A stretch of DNA of 64,000 nucleotides from Bariatricus massiliensis (GTDB taxonomy: Bacteria > Bacillota > Clostridia > Lachnospirales > Lachnospiraceae), in contig NZ_LT574835.1 in the NCBI RefSeq assembly GCF_900086725.1, positions 128,740-192,739 on the forward strand, written 5' to 3'. Both the position numbers and the translations under genes were made by a program. Every line of letters starts with the position of its first letter. The stretch's first letter is position 1. Of the stretch, positions 17,015 through 25,471 are shown piece after piece. Below the pieces are notes generated by a model, which was given only the letters and a program-made list of their open reading frames with translations, was not told the origin of the DNA and did no database searches.

Positions 17015-17917
17015 TTATTTTAATGTTTTTAACTTCTCTTTTATATATTTTATAAACCGGTATTCACGGGGACTTAGACAGTAAGGCTTTTGTTTCATCA
17101 TATAGACCCCCAGAAAAGAATCCAGACCGCATATGGGAAGTGACACACAGCCAGTCTCTTTGCCGGTCTGAATTCCTCCCTTCATGATTACCGACAGATA
17201 CCCCCCTTGGCGGATGGTGTCCACAAGTCCACCCCGGTCATAAATATAAGTTATATTCCGTCCATTCTTAAAGCCCAATATATGCAGCCAGTCCTCAAAG
17301 GGGAAGTCCTCGTATGTCACAAAGCGATACCGTGTAATATCTGAAAAAGGAATGCATGTCTCCTGCAAAAGAGGGCTTTGGGCAGATAAAATCAATTCGA
17401 CCGGAAGCCCTTCCATCAATGTCAGCATCTCTAAATTATATTGTTTTGCCATCTCTTGGTAATGCTCTTTGCGCTCTTCAAAACAATAGAATAGAGAAAG
17501 TCTGTACCGACGCTCAATTACATCCGATATCGTCTGCCGAAGCCCAGTTTCCTTAAAGTAATCCCGGCTGGATTCTTCTGGAAATTTTTCTTTAAATGAG
17601 ATAAACGTTTTCATAAAAAAAGCAGAATTAGTACAAGATACAGAAAGATTTTTATATTTAGTGAAACGGAAAGGTATCTTTTTTATATTTTCTACCTCAT
17701 TAAGAATATTCTGGGCAGACTGTATAAAAAGCTTTCCTTCCTCCGTCAGTTCTACGCCCGTACTTTTTCTTTTGAATATATCGAATCCTAATTCCATCTC
17801 CACATTACGGATAGAAAGGCTTAAATTAGGCTGGGATATATACAGATTCTCTGCCGCTTTGCTGATAGAACCGCTTTTCCAAACCTCTACAATATTATAA
17901 TAATTCTCCAATCTCAT
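17015..17917 (-). CDS. LysR-family transcriptional regulator
   Basis: 300 residues, normal for the family. The winged helix-turn-helix is N-terminal (VWKSGSISKAAENLYISQPN, then LSLSIRNVEMELGFDIFKRK), followed by the linker helix and a periplasmic-binding-like effector domain. It is divergent from the agmatinase-family/YjiH operon, the usual layout for a LysR regulator and its target. Repeated CATATG-type half sites lie between the genes. Effector unknown, plausibly the ureohydrolase substrate. Confidence 0.9.
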   Translation of the reverse strand: MRLENYYNIVEVWKSGSISKAAENLYISQPNLSLSIRNVEMELGFDIFKRKSTGVELTEEGKLFIQSAQNILNEVENIKKIPFRFTKYKNLSVSCTNSAFFMKTFISFKEKFPEESSRDYFKETGLRQTISDVIERRYRLSLFYCFEERKEHYQEMAKQYNLEMLTLMEGLPVELILSAQSPLLQETCIPFSDITRYRFVTYEDFPFEDWLHILGFKNGRNITYIYDRGGLVDTIRQGGYLSVIMKGGIQTGKETGCVSLPICGLDSFLGVYMMKQKPYCLSPREYRFIKYIKEKLKTLK

Positions 17918-18014
17918 GTTTTCCGCACCCTTCAGTATTTACTATTCGACTCCTTCCGACTCTCATCTATGTTCAATTATAAATGATAGTGAATAAAATA
18001 ACAAGGTCGTATGC

Positions 18015-18052
18015 CATATGACTATTCATATGCCCATATCGTTTCTCATATA
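18015..18052. promoter_or_regulatory. Repeated CATATG half sites between lysR and the ureohydrolase gene
   Basis: CATATG (18015-18020), CATATG (18027-18032), CATATC (18035-18040) and CATATA (18047-18052) are spaced 12, 8 and 12 bp. The first two form a dyad CATATG-N6-CATATG. This is a reasonable LysR binding region by position, but no family consensus beyond T-N11-A can be checked. Confidence 0.4.
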
Positions 18053-18130
18053 ACAATATTACCGTCCTCAATGCTATCATTAGAAACAGAAACGAATAGA
18101 AAAAAGTGATGATTAAAGGAGGGTTTTACT

Positions 18131-19081
18131 ATGAGTAACACAAAACAACCGGCAAGTGCATTATCTTCACCACGATTTTGTAACATGGGTACCTTTATGC
18201 GGATGCCAAAGTCAGAGACTGCGGAGGGACTGGATTTTGCGATTGCAGGCGCACCATTTGATACAGCCAGCTCTTTCCGCTCAGGCTCCCGCTTTGGCCC
18301 AAACGCCATCCGTAATATTTCTGCCATGATGAAACCAAATAATGTACTTCTTCAGGTAAACATCATGGACAGCTTAAAGGGCGCAGATATGGGGGATTTT
18401 AATGTTACACCGGGTTATATCCATCCAACGTATGATGCCATAGAGGCAGGTGTCACAAGTATTTTAGAAAAAAACGCAACTCCAATCATTCTCGGTGGTG
18501 ACCACTCCATTACTTTGGCTGAACTGCGTGCTGTGGCAAAGAAATATGGCCCTGTGTCCCTTGTACATTTTGATTCCCATTCCGACTTGTGCGATGAAGT
18601 ATTTGGTCAGAAATACAACCATGGGACTCCGTTCCGCCGGGCGATAGAGGAGGGGCTGATTGATCCGGCACACTCTATTCAGATTGGCATGCGTGGTTCG
18701 TTGTATGACCCTGATGAACACAAATTGGCGGCCCAGCTCGGAATGCTTCTGATACCGGCACACAAAGTCCGGGAAATGGGATTCGATGCTTTGATCCATA
18801 CGATATTAGAGCGGGTAGGTGACACGAAGTGCTTCTTGACCTTTGACATCGATTTCGTCGACCCAGCTTACGCTCCGGGCACCGGTACCCCTGAAGTAGG
18901 CGGGTTCACCTCCTATGAGTCTTTGAATCTTGTCCGCAGTATCAAGGATTTGAATTTTGTAGGGTTCGATATCGTAGAAGTGCTGCCGGCATATGACCAC
19001 GGTGAAATCACTGCGTATCTGGCGGCTAACATCGTGTTTGAATACTTATCGATTCTGGCAGTTAAGAAAGAAAAACAATGA
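18131..19081 (+). CDS. speB: Agmatinase-family ureohydrolase
   Basis: 316 residues. Ureohydrolases cleave guanidino compounds to urea plus an amine; agmatine to putrescine is typical, but guanidinobutyrate or guanidine hydrolases share this fold. The Mn ligands are visible in GGDHSI, HFDSHSD and DIDFVDPAYAPGTGTPEVGG. The start follows AAAGGAGGG. The next gene, a YjiH-type transporter, starts 32 bp downstream, so uptake and hydrolysis of the same substrate is a fair inference. LysR control from the divergent gene is likely. Substrate is not determined by sequence. Confidence 0.85.
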   Translation: MSNTKQPASALSSPRFCNMGTFMRMPKSETAEGLDFAIAGAPFDTASSFRSGSRFGPNAIRNISAMMKPNNVLLQVNIMDSLKGADMGDFNVTPGYIHPTYDAIEAGVTSILEKNATPIILGGDHSITLAELRAVAKKYGPVSLVHFDSHSDLCDEVFGQKYNHGTPFRRAIEEGLIDPAHSIQIGMRGSLYDPDEHKLAAQLGMLLIPAHKVREMGFDALIHTILERVGDTKCFLTFDIDFVDPAYAPGTGTPEVGGFTSYESLNLVRSIKDLNFVGFDIVEVLPAYDHGEITAYLAANIVFEYLSILAVKKEKQ

Positions 19082-19113
19082 TGCCATTACCAGAGCTGAA
19101 AGGAGGAACGCCT

Positions 19114-20565
19114 ATGGAACGCTCAAACAATACTGCCGTAACTTATGACAGTGATATGCAGTCTGCCGATTTGGACCATCTGGAGTTGGATTCAGCTCAA
19201 AAGAAAATCGGTCTTTTACGTTTAATCTTGTGCTCTGCCATTGGTATATTTGTGTTTTTCGTATCGGTACCGCACAATGGAGATACCGAGATTGTTTTCA
19301 GTATTATATATAACAAATTGGTCGGATTGATGGGAAACTTTGCCTATTGGGTTCTTGTTCTCATCATCGCCGCAAATTTTGTCTGCCATTTGTATTACAA
19401 ATACATAAAAAAAGGAAGCTGTCAGTCTGCGTTTGCAAAGGTCTATGATAACGACAGTGTTCTACACACCTTGCTCTACGCGCTTGGACTTGTATATGTT
19501 GTTCTATATGCCATGAAGGTCAATATCCCGGGGTTCGAGGGACCGGAGATCATCGTGGGCGCCGCCACCGGTGAAAGTGTCATGCCTTCCATTGTTCTGG
19601 GCGTACTTGGAATTATTATTGTCGGCGCTTTGTTTATGCCGTTTTTATTGAACTATGGAATTCTTGAAATCATCGGCGCGCTCTTAGAGCCATTGATGCG
19701 GCCATTGTTCAAAGTTCCGGGAAAGGCAGCTCTGGATGCTGTGGCATCTTTTGTAAGCTCCTCCTCTCTCGGTGTACTTATAACCAACCGGCTGTGGCGG
19801 AAAAATGTTTACACGGAAAAAGAAATGGTGTCCATCATGACTGGTTTTAGTGCTGTCAGCATCGGATTTGCCTATCTAGTCATCAACACTGCCGGACTGG
19901 GACATCAATTTGTTAAGGTTTATGGCATCAGTTTCGTACTTGTCTTTATCATGGAAATGATTATGGTGCGTATCTGGCCTATAAAAAAGAAAAAGAATGT
20001 TTTCTACAACGGCCATGAGCAGACTGAGGCGGAGCGCAGGGAAGACACTAAGATGAGTCTGAGCCTGATACCGAAGGGCTGTACACGGGCCGTAAAAAGG
20101 GCCTATATTGCGAAAGGGGTTCCGAGCGAGGTTATCGCCAGCCTGAAGGACAGTTTTTTGATTCTTCCTCAGGTTCTTACCATGCTTTCCGCAATAGGGG
20201 TATCCGGTTTGATTCTGGCTAATTATACTCCCATTTTCAAATGGATCGGTTATATTTTCCAGCCTTTGTTAATACTCTTCCGGGTTCCTGATGTGGCTGC
20301 TATCGCACCGTCGCTGCCTGTCGGCATCGCGGAAATGTTTCTTCCTGTCCTGCTCATTTCAGGAAATATTGGAGCAATCAGTGTGAAGGCAAGGGCTTTT
20401 GTCACCATAGTTTCTATGGTACAGATTATTTTCTTCTCTGAGACGGCTACCGTTATGCTGGCCACAAAATCACCGATTAAATTCCGGGAGATTGTAATCT
20501 GTTTCTTGGAGCGCACGATTATCGCAATCCCATTGGCTGCAGCGGTGATACATTTATTTTTCTGA
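19114..20565 (+). CDS. YjiH-family transporter with GATE (nucleoside-recognition) domain
   Basis: 483 residues from the ATG at 19114, preceded by AAAGGAGG; the open frame from 19078 overlaps the ureohydrolase stop. About ten hydrophobic helices with the GATE-type segments FVSSSSLGVLITNRLWR and LPVGIAEMFLPVLLISGN. YjiH proteins are presumed transporters of unknown substrate. Operon position with an agmatinase-family enzyme and divergence from a LysR gene suggest a guanidino compound or its amine product, but this is inference. Confidence 0.8.
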   Translation: MERSNNTAVTYDSDMQSADLDHLELDSAQKKIGLLRLILCSAIGIFVFFVSVPHNGDTEIVFSIIYNKLVGLMGNFAYWVLVLIIAANFVCHLYYKYIKKGSCQSAFAKVYDNDSVLHTLLYALGLVYVVLYAMKVNIPGFEGPEIIVGAATGESVMPSIVLGVLGIIIVGALFMPFLLNYGILEIIGALLEPLMRPLFKVPGKAALDAVASFVSSSSLGVLITNRLWRKNVYTEKEMVSIMTGFSAVSIGFAYLVINTAGLGHQFVKVYGISFVLVFIMEMIMVRIWPIKKKKNVFYNGHEQTEAERREDTKMSLSLIPKGCTRAVKRAYIAKGVPSEVIASLKDSFLILPQVLTMLSAIGVSGLILANYTPIFKWIGYIFQPLLILFRVPDVAAIAPSLPVGIAEMFLPVLLISGNIGAISVKARAFVTIVSMVQIIFFSETATVMLATKSPIKFREIVICFLERTIIAIPLAAAVIHLFF

Positions 20566-20597
20566 TTATCAAAACAATACTTATCAAAAATGTTAAA

Positions 20598-20620
20598 AGG
20601 CAGGCGAAACTCGCCTGCCT
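20598..20620 (-). terminator. Terminator between pepP-like and yjiH-like genes
   Basis: AGGCAGGCGA (20598-20607) and TCGCCTGCCT (20611-20620) form a perfect 10-bp stem with a 3-nt loop between convergent genes. On the minus strand TTTTAACATTTTTG follows, so it serves best the aminopeptidase gene. Confidence 0.85.
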
Positions 20621-20629
20621 GTAACTTTA

Positions 20630-21871
20630 TTATTTACCCATAAACGCTTCGATTTCCTCAATTGTTCTTGGAATTGCTCTGGAAAGATTTTCACATCCGT
20701 TTTCTGTAATCAAGCAGTTGTCCTCCAAACGGAATCCGATTCCCCACTCTTCGTGGTAAATTCCGATATCGACGCAGAATACGACGCCCGGTACTGCAAG
20801 TCCTCTTCCATCCACGGCATCGTGTACATCAAATCCCACATGATGCGCTCCGCCATGCCACATATAGGTTCCGATTTCATCGAAGTTCTTACATACGCCC
20901 GCTTCTTTCAACTGTTCGAAATTGTATTTCCGAATCATATTGTCCACTTCCATAAGCGGCACACCCGGCTTCAGTGTTTTGAACATATACTCGGACGTGT
21001 TGTAAGCGCACTGGTATAGCAGCTTTTGGCGCTCAGAGAACTTTCCGTTGCACGGCCATGCGCGAGAAACATCGTTGATCTCGTAATCCCACACAGCGCC
21101 CACATCATTTAAAATCATATCTCCGTCTTTCGCCTGTCCCTTATACCCATAGTAATGGATGCAGAAGTTATTGTCACCTGCAGAGATGATTGATGGGAAT
21201 CCCGGAGAGAGAACACCGTGCTGGGCGAGCGCATAATCGAATTCTGCCTTATACTGATACTCATACATTCCCGGCTTCGAAGCCTTCATCATCGCCTCGA
21301 TTCCGGCCTTCGTAATCGTCTCCGCCTTCTTCATCGCCTCGATTTCACAAGATTTCTTAATCGTCCTCTGCGTGCGAAGCTTCGGATATACATTTTCCAG
21401 CTTCAAAAACGGAGCATGCTCTTTAATATAGCGTCCAAGTTCATAAGCTTCCTTGCCCGGCTCCTTCTCATATACACGGTCAAAATCAAGATATACCCTT
21501 TCCCTGTCCCAAGCAAACAACTCTTTCGAGAGATCATCCCGGAACTCATTCAAGAACTTATAATCCTGTATACCAGAAATAGCCTCCGCCTCATCTACTT
21601 TAATACGGCGGCCGTTCCATCTCTCCGCATGCGCGTCCGGCGGCAATATGTACAAGGTCTCTTTCGCCCCACTGTCCCCGACTACCGCCATCAAAATCGT
21701 ATTCTCCTGTTCAACCCCCGTCAGATACAGAAAATTACGATTCGTAAAAAATGGATAATTTTCATCATTCGTCTTAATCGGCGCATGCCCACTGAACATA
21801 ATCAATAAAGACCCCGGCTCCAAATTGCGGTATAACTCTTTTCTGTTCTCAATGTAAAATTCTCTTTTCAT
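20630..21871 (-). CDS. pepP: Xaa-Pro aminopeptidase (M24 family)
   Basis: 413 residues. It removes an N-terminal residue preceding proline, using two divalent metals. The pita-bread ligands are visible: ILNDVGAVWDYEINDVSR (two Asp), HHVGFDVHDA (His), VFCVDIGIY and the final RLEDNCLIT (Glu). The ATG at 21871 has GGAGGAG directly upstream and is preferred to one at 21883. It lies downstream of hypD on the same strand with two palindromic elements between. Together they could release and then dehydrate hydroxyproline from collagen-like peptides (inference). Confidence 0.92.
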   Translation of the reverse strand: MKREFYIENRKELYRNLEPGSLLIMFSGHAPIKTNDENYPFFTNRNFLYLTGVEQENTILMAVVGDSGAKETLYILPPDAHAERWNGRRIKVDEAEAISGIQDYKFLNEFRDDLSKELFAWDRERVYLDFDRVYEKEPGKEAYELGRYIKEHAPFLKLENVYPKLRTQRTIKKSCEIEAMKKAETITKAGIEAMMKASKPGMYEYQYKAEFDYALAQHGVLSPGFPSIISAGDNNFCIHYYGYKGQAKDGDMILNDVGAVWDYEINDVSRAWPCNGKFSERQKLLYQCAYNTSEYMFKTLKPGVPLMEVDNMIRKYNFEQLKEAGVCKNFDEIGTYMWHGGAHHVGFDVHDAVDGRGLAVPGVVFCVDIGIYHEEWGIGFRLEDNCLITENGCENLSRAIPRTIEEIEAFMGK

Positions 21872-21884
21872 TTTCTCCTCCATA

Positions 21885-21918
21885 GGGGACAGGTCCCAAC
21901 GCGTTGGTACCCGTCCCC
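21885..21918. repeat. REP-like palindrome, copy 1
   Basis: A 34-bp near-perfect palindrome starting GGGGACAGGTCCCAACGCG and ending with the inverted form GTACCCGTCCCC. It shares its sequence with the copies at 21964-21997 and 29742-29775. It sits 14 bp upstream of the aminopeptidase ATG, within the hypD-pepP gap. Confidence 0.85.
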
Positions 21919-21963
21919 TTCTACAATTTCTTTAATAATCTGACAACCGTTTAAATTGTCGAC

Positions 21964-21997
21964 AGGGACGGGTCCCGATGCATTGGGACCTGTCCCT
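21964..21997. repeat. REP-like palindrome, copy 2
   Basis: A 34-bp palindrome starting AGGGACGGGTCCCGATGCAT and ending GGGACCTGTCCCT, 18 bp after the hypD stop. With copy 1 it brackets a 45-bp AT-rich spacer that itself contains ACAATTT/AAATTGT. In RNA the two can form separate hairpins or pair with each other. Confidence 0.85.
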
Positions 21998-22015
21998 TTT
22001 GGATACTTTTGGATA

Positions 22016-24391
22016 TTAGCAGAAGCTTTGTTCTGTTCTGTTAATAATTTCGTCTTGTAATGCTTTGCTTAGGTTACGGAAATGATCGCTGTACCCGGCA
22101 ACACGCACAATCAAATCTTTGTATTCTTCTGGATTTTTCTGTGCTGCAATCAATGTCTCCCTATCGATGACATTGAATTGAATATGGTGTCCGTCCATGT
22201 TGAAGTATGCGCGCACGAGGTTTGCCATCTGGTCGAGTCCTTCTTCTCCGGCTACTACGCCCGGTGTGAACTTCTGGTTCAGAAGTGTTCCGCCTGTCTG
22301 AAGATGATCCATTTTAGCGCAGGACTTGATAACTGCGGTAGGTCCGTTCACGTCGGCGCCCTTTTCCGGGGAAATCCCTTCGGAAACCGGCACGTGTGCA
22401 AGACGTCCGTTTGCGCTTGCCATCATCACATCGCCAAAGTATACGTGGCATGTAGTCGGAAGCATATTGACGCGGTAAGTTCCGCCTACCATGTTCTTTC
22501 TGCCTGTCACTTCTTTTTGGTAGAAACCAAATACGCTCTTCATGATATCATCCGCATAATCATCGTCATTGCCGTACTTCGGTGAATGATTCTTCACTTG
22601 GTTGAGGATTCTCTCATATCCCTCGAAGTTGGCATCCAACGCCGCCAGAAGCTCTTCCATGGTGAAATTCTTTTCATCATAGACATTATATTTTACTGCT
22701 GCGAGGCAGTCCGTAATCGTACCGATACCCACGCCCTGTAAATATTTTGTATTATATCTGGCGCCGCCCGCATTGTAGTCCTTTCCATTCGTGATACAGT
22801 CATTTGTAATAATAGAAAGGAACGGAGCCGGCATATGCTCAGCGTAAATCTTTTCGATGACATTGCTTCCCTCAATCTTGATATCGATAAGGTATTTCAT
22901 CTGTTTCTGGAAAGCTTCGAAAAGCTCGTCATATGTCTTGAAATCTGTGCCGTATCCCAGCTTTAAGCCAAGCTGCTTTCCTGTCATCTTATCAAATCCG
23001 TTATTTAATGTCAATTCAAACACTTTCGGAATATTAAAATATCCTGTCAAAATGTATGCTTCGTTTCCAAAGGCTCCTGTCTCAACACATCCGCTTGTTC
23101 CACCGCGTCTTGCGTCTTCCAGAGACTTTCCTGCATTCAAAAGCTCCTGTATAATCGCTTCTGTATTGTAGAATGCCGGCTGTCCCCAGCCCTTGCGTGA
23201 AATCTCGCAGGCCCTCTTCAAGAACTTCTGCGGTGTCTTCTTACTAATCTGCACATTGGAGCTCGGCTGCAGAAGCTTCATCTCATCCATGCAGTCAAGA
23301 ATCAGATAACTTACTCCGTTGACTCCATTTTCCCCGTCCGGTGTGATGCCTCCGGTATTGATATTTGCAAAATCTGTGTATGTAGAACTTTCCTTTAATG
23401 TGATTCCAACCTTCGGCGGAGCCGGCTGATTGTTGAATTTCACCCACAGGCATTCCAGCAATTCCAGAGCCTTCTCATCGTTCAGGCTTCCGTCCTCTTT
23501 GCCTTTTTTATAGAACGGGTTCAAATGCTGGTCAAGACGTCCCGGAGAATATGCGTCCCAAGGATTCAGCTCGCTCGTAACTCCAAGATGCACGAACCAG
23601 TACATCTGGATAGCCTGCCAAAATGTCTCAGGCTTGTGCGCCGGAACCACGTCACAGTTTGCCGCAATCTGCAGCAGCTCCTCTTTACGCTTCTCATTCG
23701 TCTCCTTTGCCGCCAGCTCTCTCGCATATTCGGCATAACGTTTGCCGAGAACCATAATCGCATCACAGGACTTCGCCATACCACGCAGCTGGTTCCTCTT
23801 GTCATACGCTTCTGTGTCATTTATAAAATCAAGAGAATCGATGGACTTCTGAATCTCTTCCTTATAGTCTAAAAATCCCTTTTCGTAAATCTTTACAGAA
23901 CCTACTGTATGCCCCGGCCCGCGCTGCTCCATAAACTCTGTGAAAATCCCTGCCTCATAGCAGTCTCTCCACTCCTGAGTCATATTGGCAATAATCTTGG
24001 AACGGATGGAACGTCTCTCCCAGTAAGGAATAATCACATCCTCCTGATATCCATAATCTTCTTCCTTCACCGAGAAATTGATCAAATCACGGTCGTTCAT
24101 GACATGCATATCTTCTACCGTGTGGCAGCAAAGCTCCGGAAATGTAGGCGCAGCCTGAGGCGCATCCCCTTTTTCGCCGACTATCAGTTCCCCCTCTCCT
24201 ATATAAAGAGTTTTGGTCGCAAAATAGTCGTAAAGCACCTGTCCTCTCAATTCAGGAACAGATAAGGTTCCTTCATATTTCTTGTAAGTTTCTGTCTCAC
24301 TTTTTGCCCGTTCCAGATCGATATGCGGCTGTGTGCTTACGCTCAGCTCGCGAAGCGCCTGTATACGTTCATTCATACCTCTTTTTTCCAT
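22016..24391 (-). CDS. hypD: trans-4-hydroxy-L-proline dehydratase (glycyl radical enzyme)
   Basis: 791 residues. It dehydrates trans-4-hydroxy-L-proline to 1-pyrroline-5-carboxylate with a glycyl radical. Sequence recalled for Clostridioides difficile HypD is strikingly similar along the whole length, including NFSVKEE, WVKFNNQPAPPKVGITL and YGNDDDYAD. The catalytic Cys lies in GGTSGCVETG (about residue 434) and the radical Gly in VRVAGYSDHF near the C-terminus. The start follows AGGAGG embedded in the last codons of the activase gene, 4 bp upstream. ProC, encoded at 6982-7776, would finish the conversion to proline. Other glycyl-radical dehydratases are less likely given this match. Confidence 0.95.
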   Translation of the reverse strand: MEKRGMNERIQALRELSVSTQPHIDLERAKSETETYKKYEGTLSVPELRGQVLYDYFATKTLYIGEGELIVGEKGDAPQAAPTFPELCCHTVEDMHVMNDRDLINFSVKEEDYGYQEDVIIPYWERRSIRSKIIANMTQEWRDCYEAGIFTEFMEQRGPGHTVGSVKIYEKGFLDYKEEIQKSIDSLDFINDTEAYDKRNQLRGMAKSCDAIMVLGKRYAEYARELAAKETNEKRKEELLQIAANCDVVPAHKPETFWQAIQMYWFVHLGVTSELNPWDAYSPGRLDQHLNPFYKKGKEDGSLNDEKALELLECLWVKFNNQPAPPKVGITLKESSTYTDFANINTGGITPDGENGVNGVSYLILDCMDEMKLLQPSSNVQISKKTPQKFLKRACEISRKGWGQPAFYNTEAIIQELLNAGKSLEDARRGGTSGCVETGAFGNEAYILTGYFNIPKVFELTLNNGFDKMTGKQLGLKLGYGTDFKTYDELFEAFQKQMKYLIDIKIEGSNVIEKIYAEHMPAPFLSIITNDCITNGKDYNAGGARYNTKYLQGVGIGTITDCLAAVKYNVYDEKNFTMEELLAALDANFEGYERILNQVKNHSPKYGNDDDYADDIMKSVFGFYQKEVTGRKNMVGGTYRVNMLPTTCHVYFGDVMMASANGRLAHVPVSEGISPEKGADVNGPTAVIKSCAKMDHLQTGGTLLNQKFTPGVVAGEEGLDQMANLVRAYFNMDGHHIQFNVIDRETLIAAQKNPEEYKDLIVRVAGYSDHFRNLSKALQDEIINRTEQSFC

Positions 24392-24395
24392 GATA

Positions 24396-25304
24396 TTAGC
24401 CTCCTATTTTTGTGTGATGAAATCCTGCGTCATGAAACATAGCCATAAAATGTTCCATTTCTTCCTGCGTAGGTGTCTGCAGCTCTTCCCCTTCATATTT
24501 CCCTTCCAGTCTGGCATATTTACTGCTGCCCGTATTATGATAGGGAAGAAGGTTGACCTGCGCTACATTTATTTTGTGGGTCAAAAGCCAATCAATAATC
24601 GCATGCATACTCTCGTCATCGGCATTTACCCCCTTCACAGTCGGTATACGGATGTAAATCCGGGCACCGTCTGCACTAAGCTTTTCAAGGTTATCTAAGA
24701 TTAAATTGTTGTCTACTCCAATGTACTTCTTATGTACATTGTTGTCAATTGCTTTTATGTCATAGAGAAACGTTTCCACATAAGGGAGTATTCTCTGGAA
24801 ATTTTCGTACGGCGCATAACCACATGTATCGATCGTGACAGTGAATCCCCTTTTGTTCAGACGCTTCACTAACTTTTCTATGTAGTCCATATCCTGAACC
24901 ATCACTTCCCCGCCGGAAAGGGTCACACCACCTCCGGACTGCTCGTAGAACATCTCATCCTTTTTACACTCTTTATGTAGTTCCTTGACTGTATATTCTG
25001 TCCCGGCCACTTCCCTCAAATTCATCAGGCAGAAAGTCACACAATTGCCGCAGCCATTACATTTCAACTGATCTGTGACCGCCTTTCCGTCCACCATAGA
25101 GATAGCTTTAGTAGGACAGACTTTCTCACAGGAGCCGCAGCCCACGCACTTCTCTCTGTTTGTCAGTATTTGTTTATGAAAACTCTGGGTTTCCGGATTG
25201 TGGCACCAAACACATTTGAGAGGACATCCTTTAAAAAATACAGTTGTACGGATTCCGTCACCGTCGTGAATGGAATATCTTTGTATATTAGAAACTAACG
25301 GCAT
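24396..25304 (-). CDS. hypE: Glycyl-radical enzyme activase for hydroxyproline dehydratase
   Basis: 302 residues, radical SAM. The cluster motif GCPLKCVWCHNPE starts near residue 29; two ferredoxin-like [4Fe-4S] motifs follow (CVGCGSCEKVC and CNGCGNCVTFC), as in activases of dehydratase-type glycyl radical enzymes. SGGEVMVQ is the SAM-binding segment. It is the first gene of the unit and ends 4 bp before hypD, so activase and target are translationally coupled. The symbol follows hydroxyproline usage and is unrelated to hydrogenase hypE. Confidence 0.92.
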   Translation of the reverse strand: MPLVSNIQRYSIHDGDGIRTTVFFKGCPLKCVWCHNPETQSFHKQILTNREKCVGCGSCEKVCPTKAISMVDGKAVTDQLKCNGCGNCVTFCLMNLREVAGTEYTVKELHKECKKDEMFYEQSGGGVTLSGGEVMVQDMDYIEKLVKRLNKRGFTVTIDTCGYAPYENFQRILPYVETFLYDIKAIDNNVHKKYIGVDNNLILDNLEKLSADGARIYIRIPTVKGVNADDESMHAIIDWLLTHKINVAQVNLLPYHNTGSSKYARLEGKYEGEELQTPTQEEMEHFMAMFHDAGFHHTKIGG

Positions 25305-25327
25305 TTTCCTTATCTCCTTTTTGGTTT

Positions 25328-25383
25328 TTAGACCGACGTTTGAACTTTGGTCTAATTATAACAAATTTTAACAATCCTGTCAA
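25328..25383 (-). promoter_or_regulatory. Promoter of the activase-hypD unit with a 28-bp dyad operator
   Basis: On the minus strand TTGACA (25383-25378) and TATAAT (25360-25355) are exactly consensus with a 17-bp spacer. Immediately downstream, TTAGACC (25328-25334) and GGTCTAA (25349-25355) are perfect inverted arms of a 28-bp dyad covering the likely start site. A consensus promoter with an operator at +1 is typical of repression relieved by substrate. The regulator is not evident nearby. Confidence 0.8.
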
Positions 25384-25420
25384 TAATTTATCAACCTTTT
25401 TTACTGTAGTCAAAGTCAAA

Positions 25421-25451
25421 ATAAAAGCAGGGCTCCGTATGGAGTCCCGCT
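25421..25451 (-). terminator. Terminator of the spore-hydrolase gene
   Basis: AGCAGGGCTCC (25426-25436) and GGAGTCCCGCT (25441-25451) pair with two mismatches around GTAT; on the minus strand TTTTATTTTG follows. Confidence 0.8.
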
Positions 25452-25471
25452 CTCATTTTCCGAAACAATTT

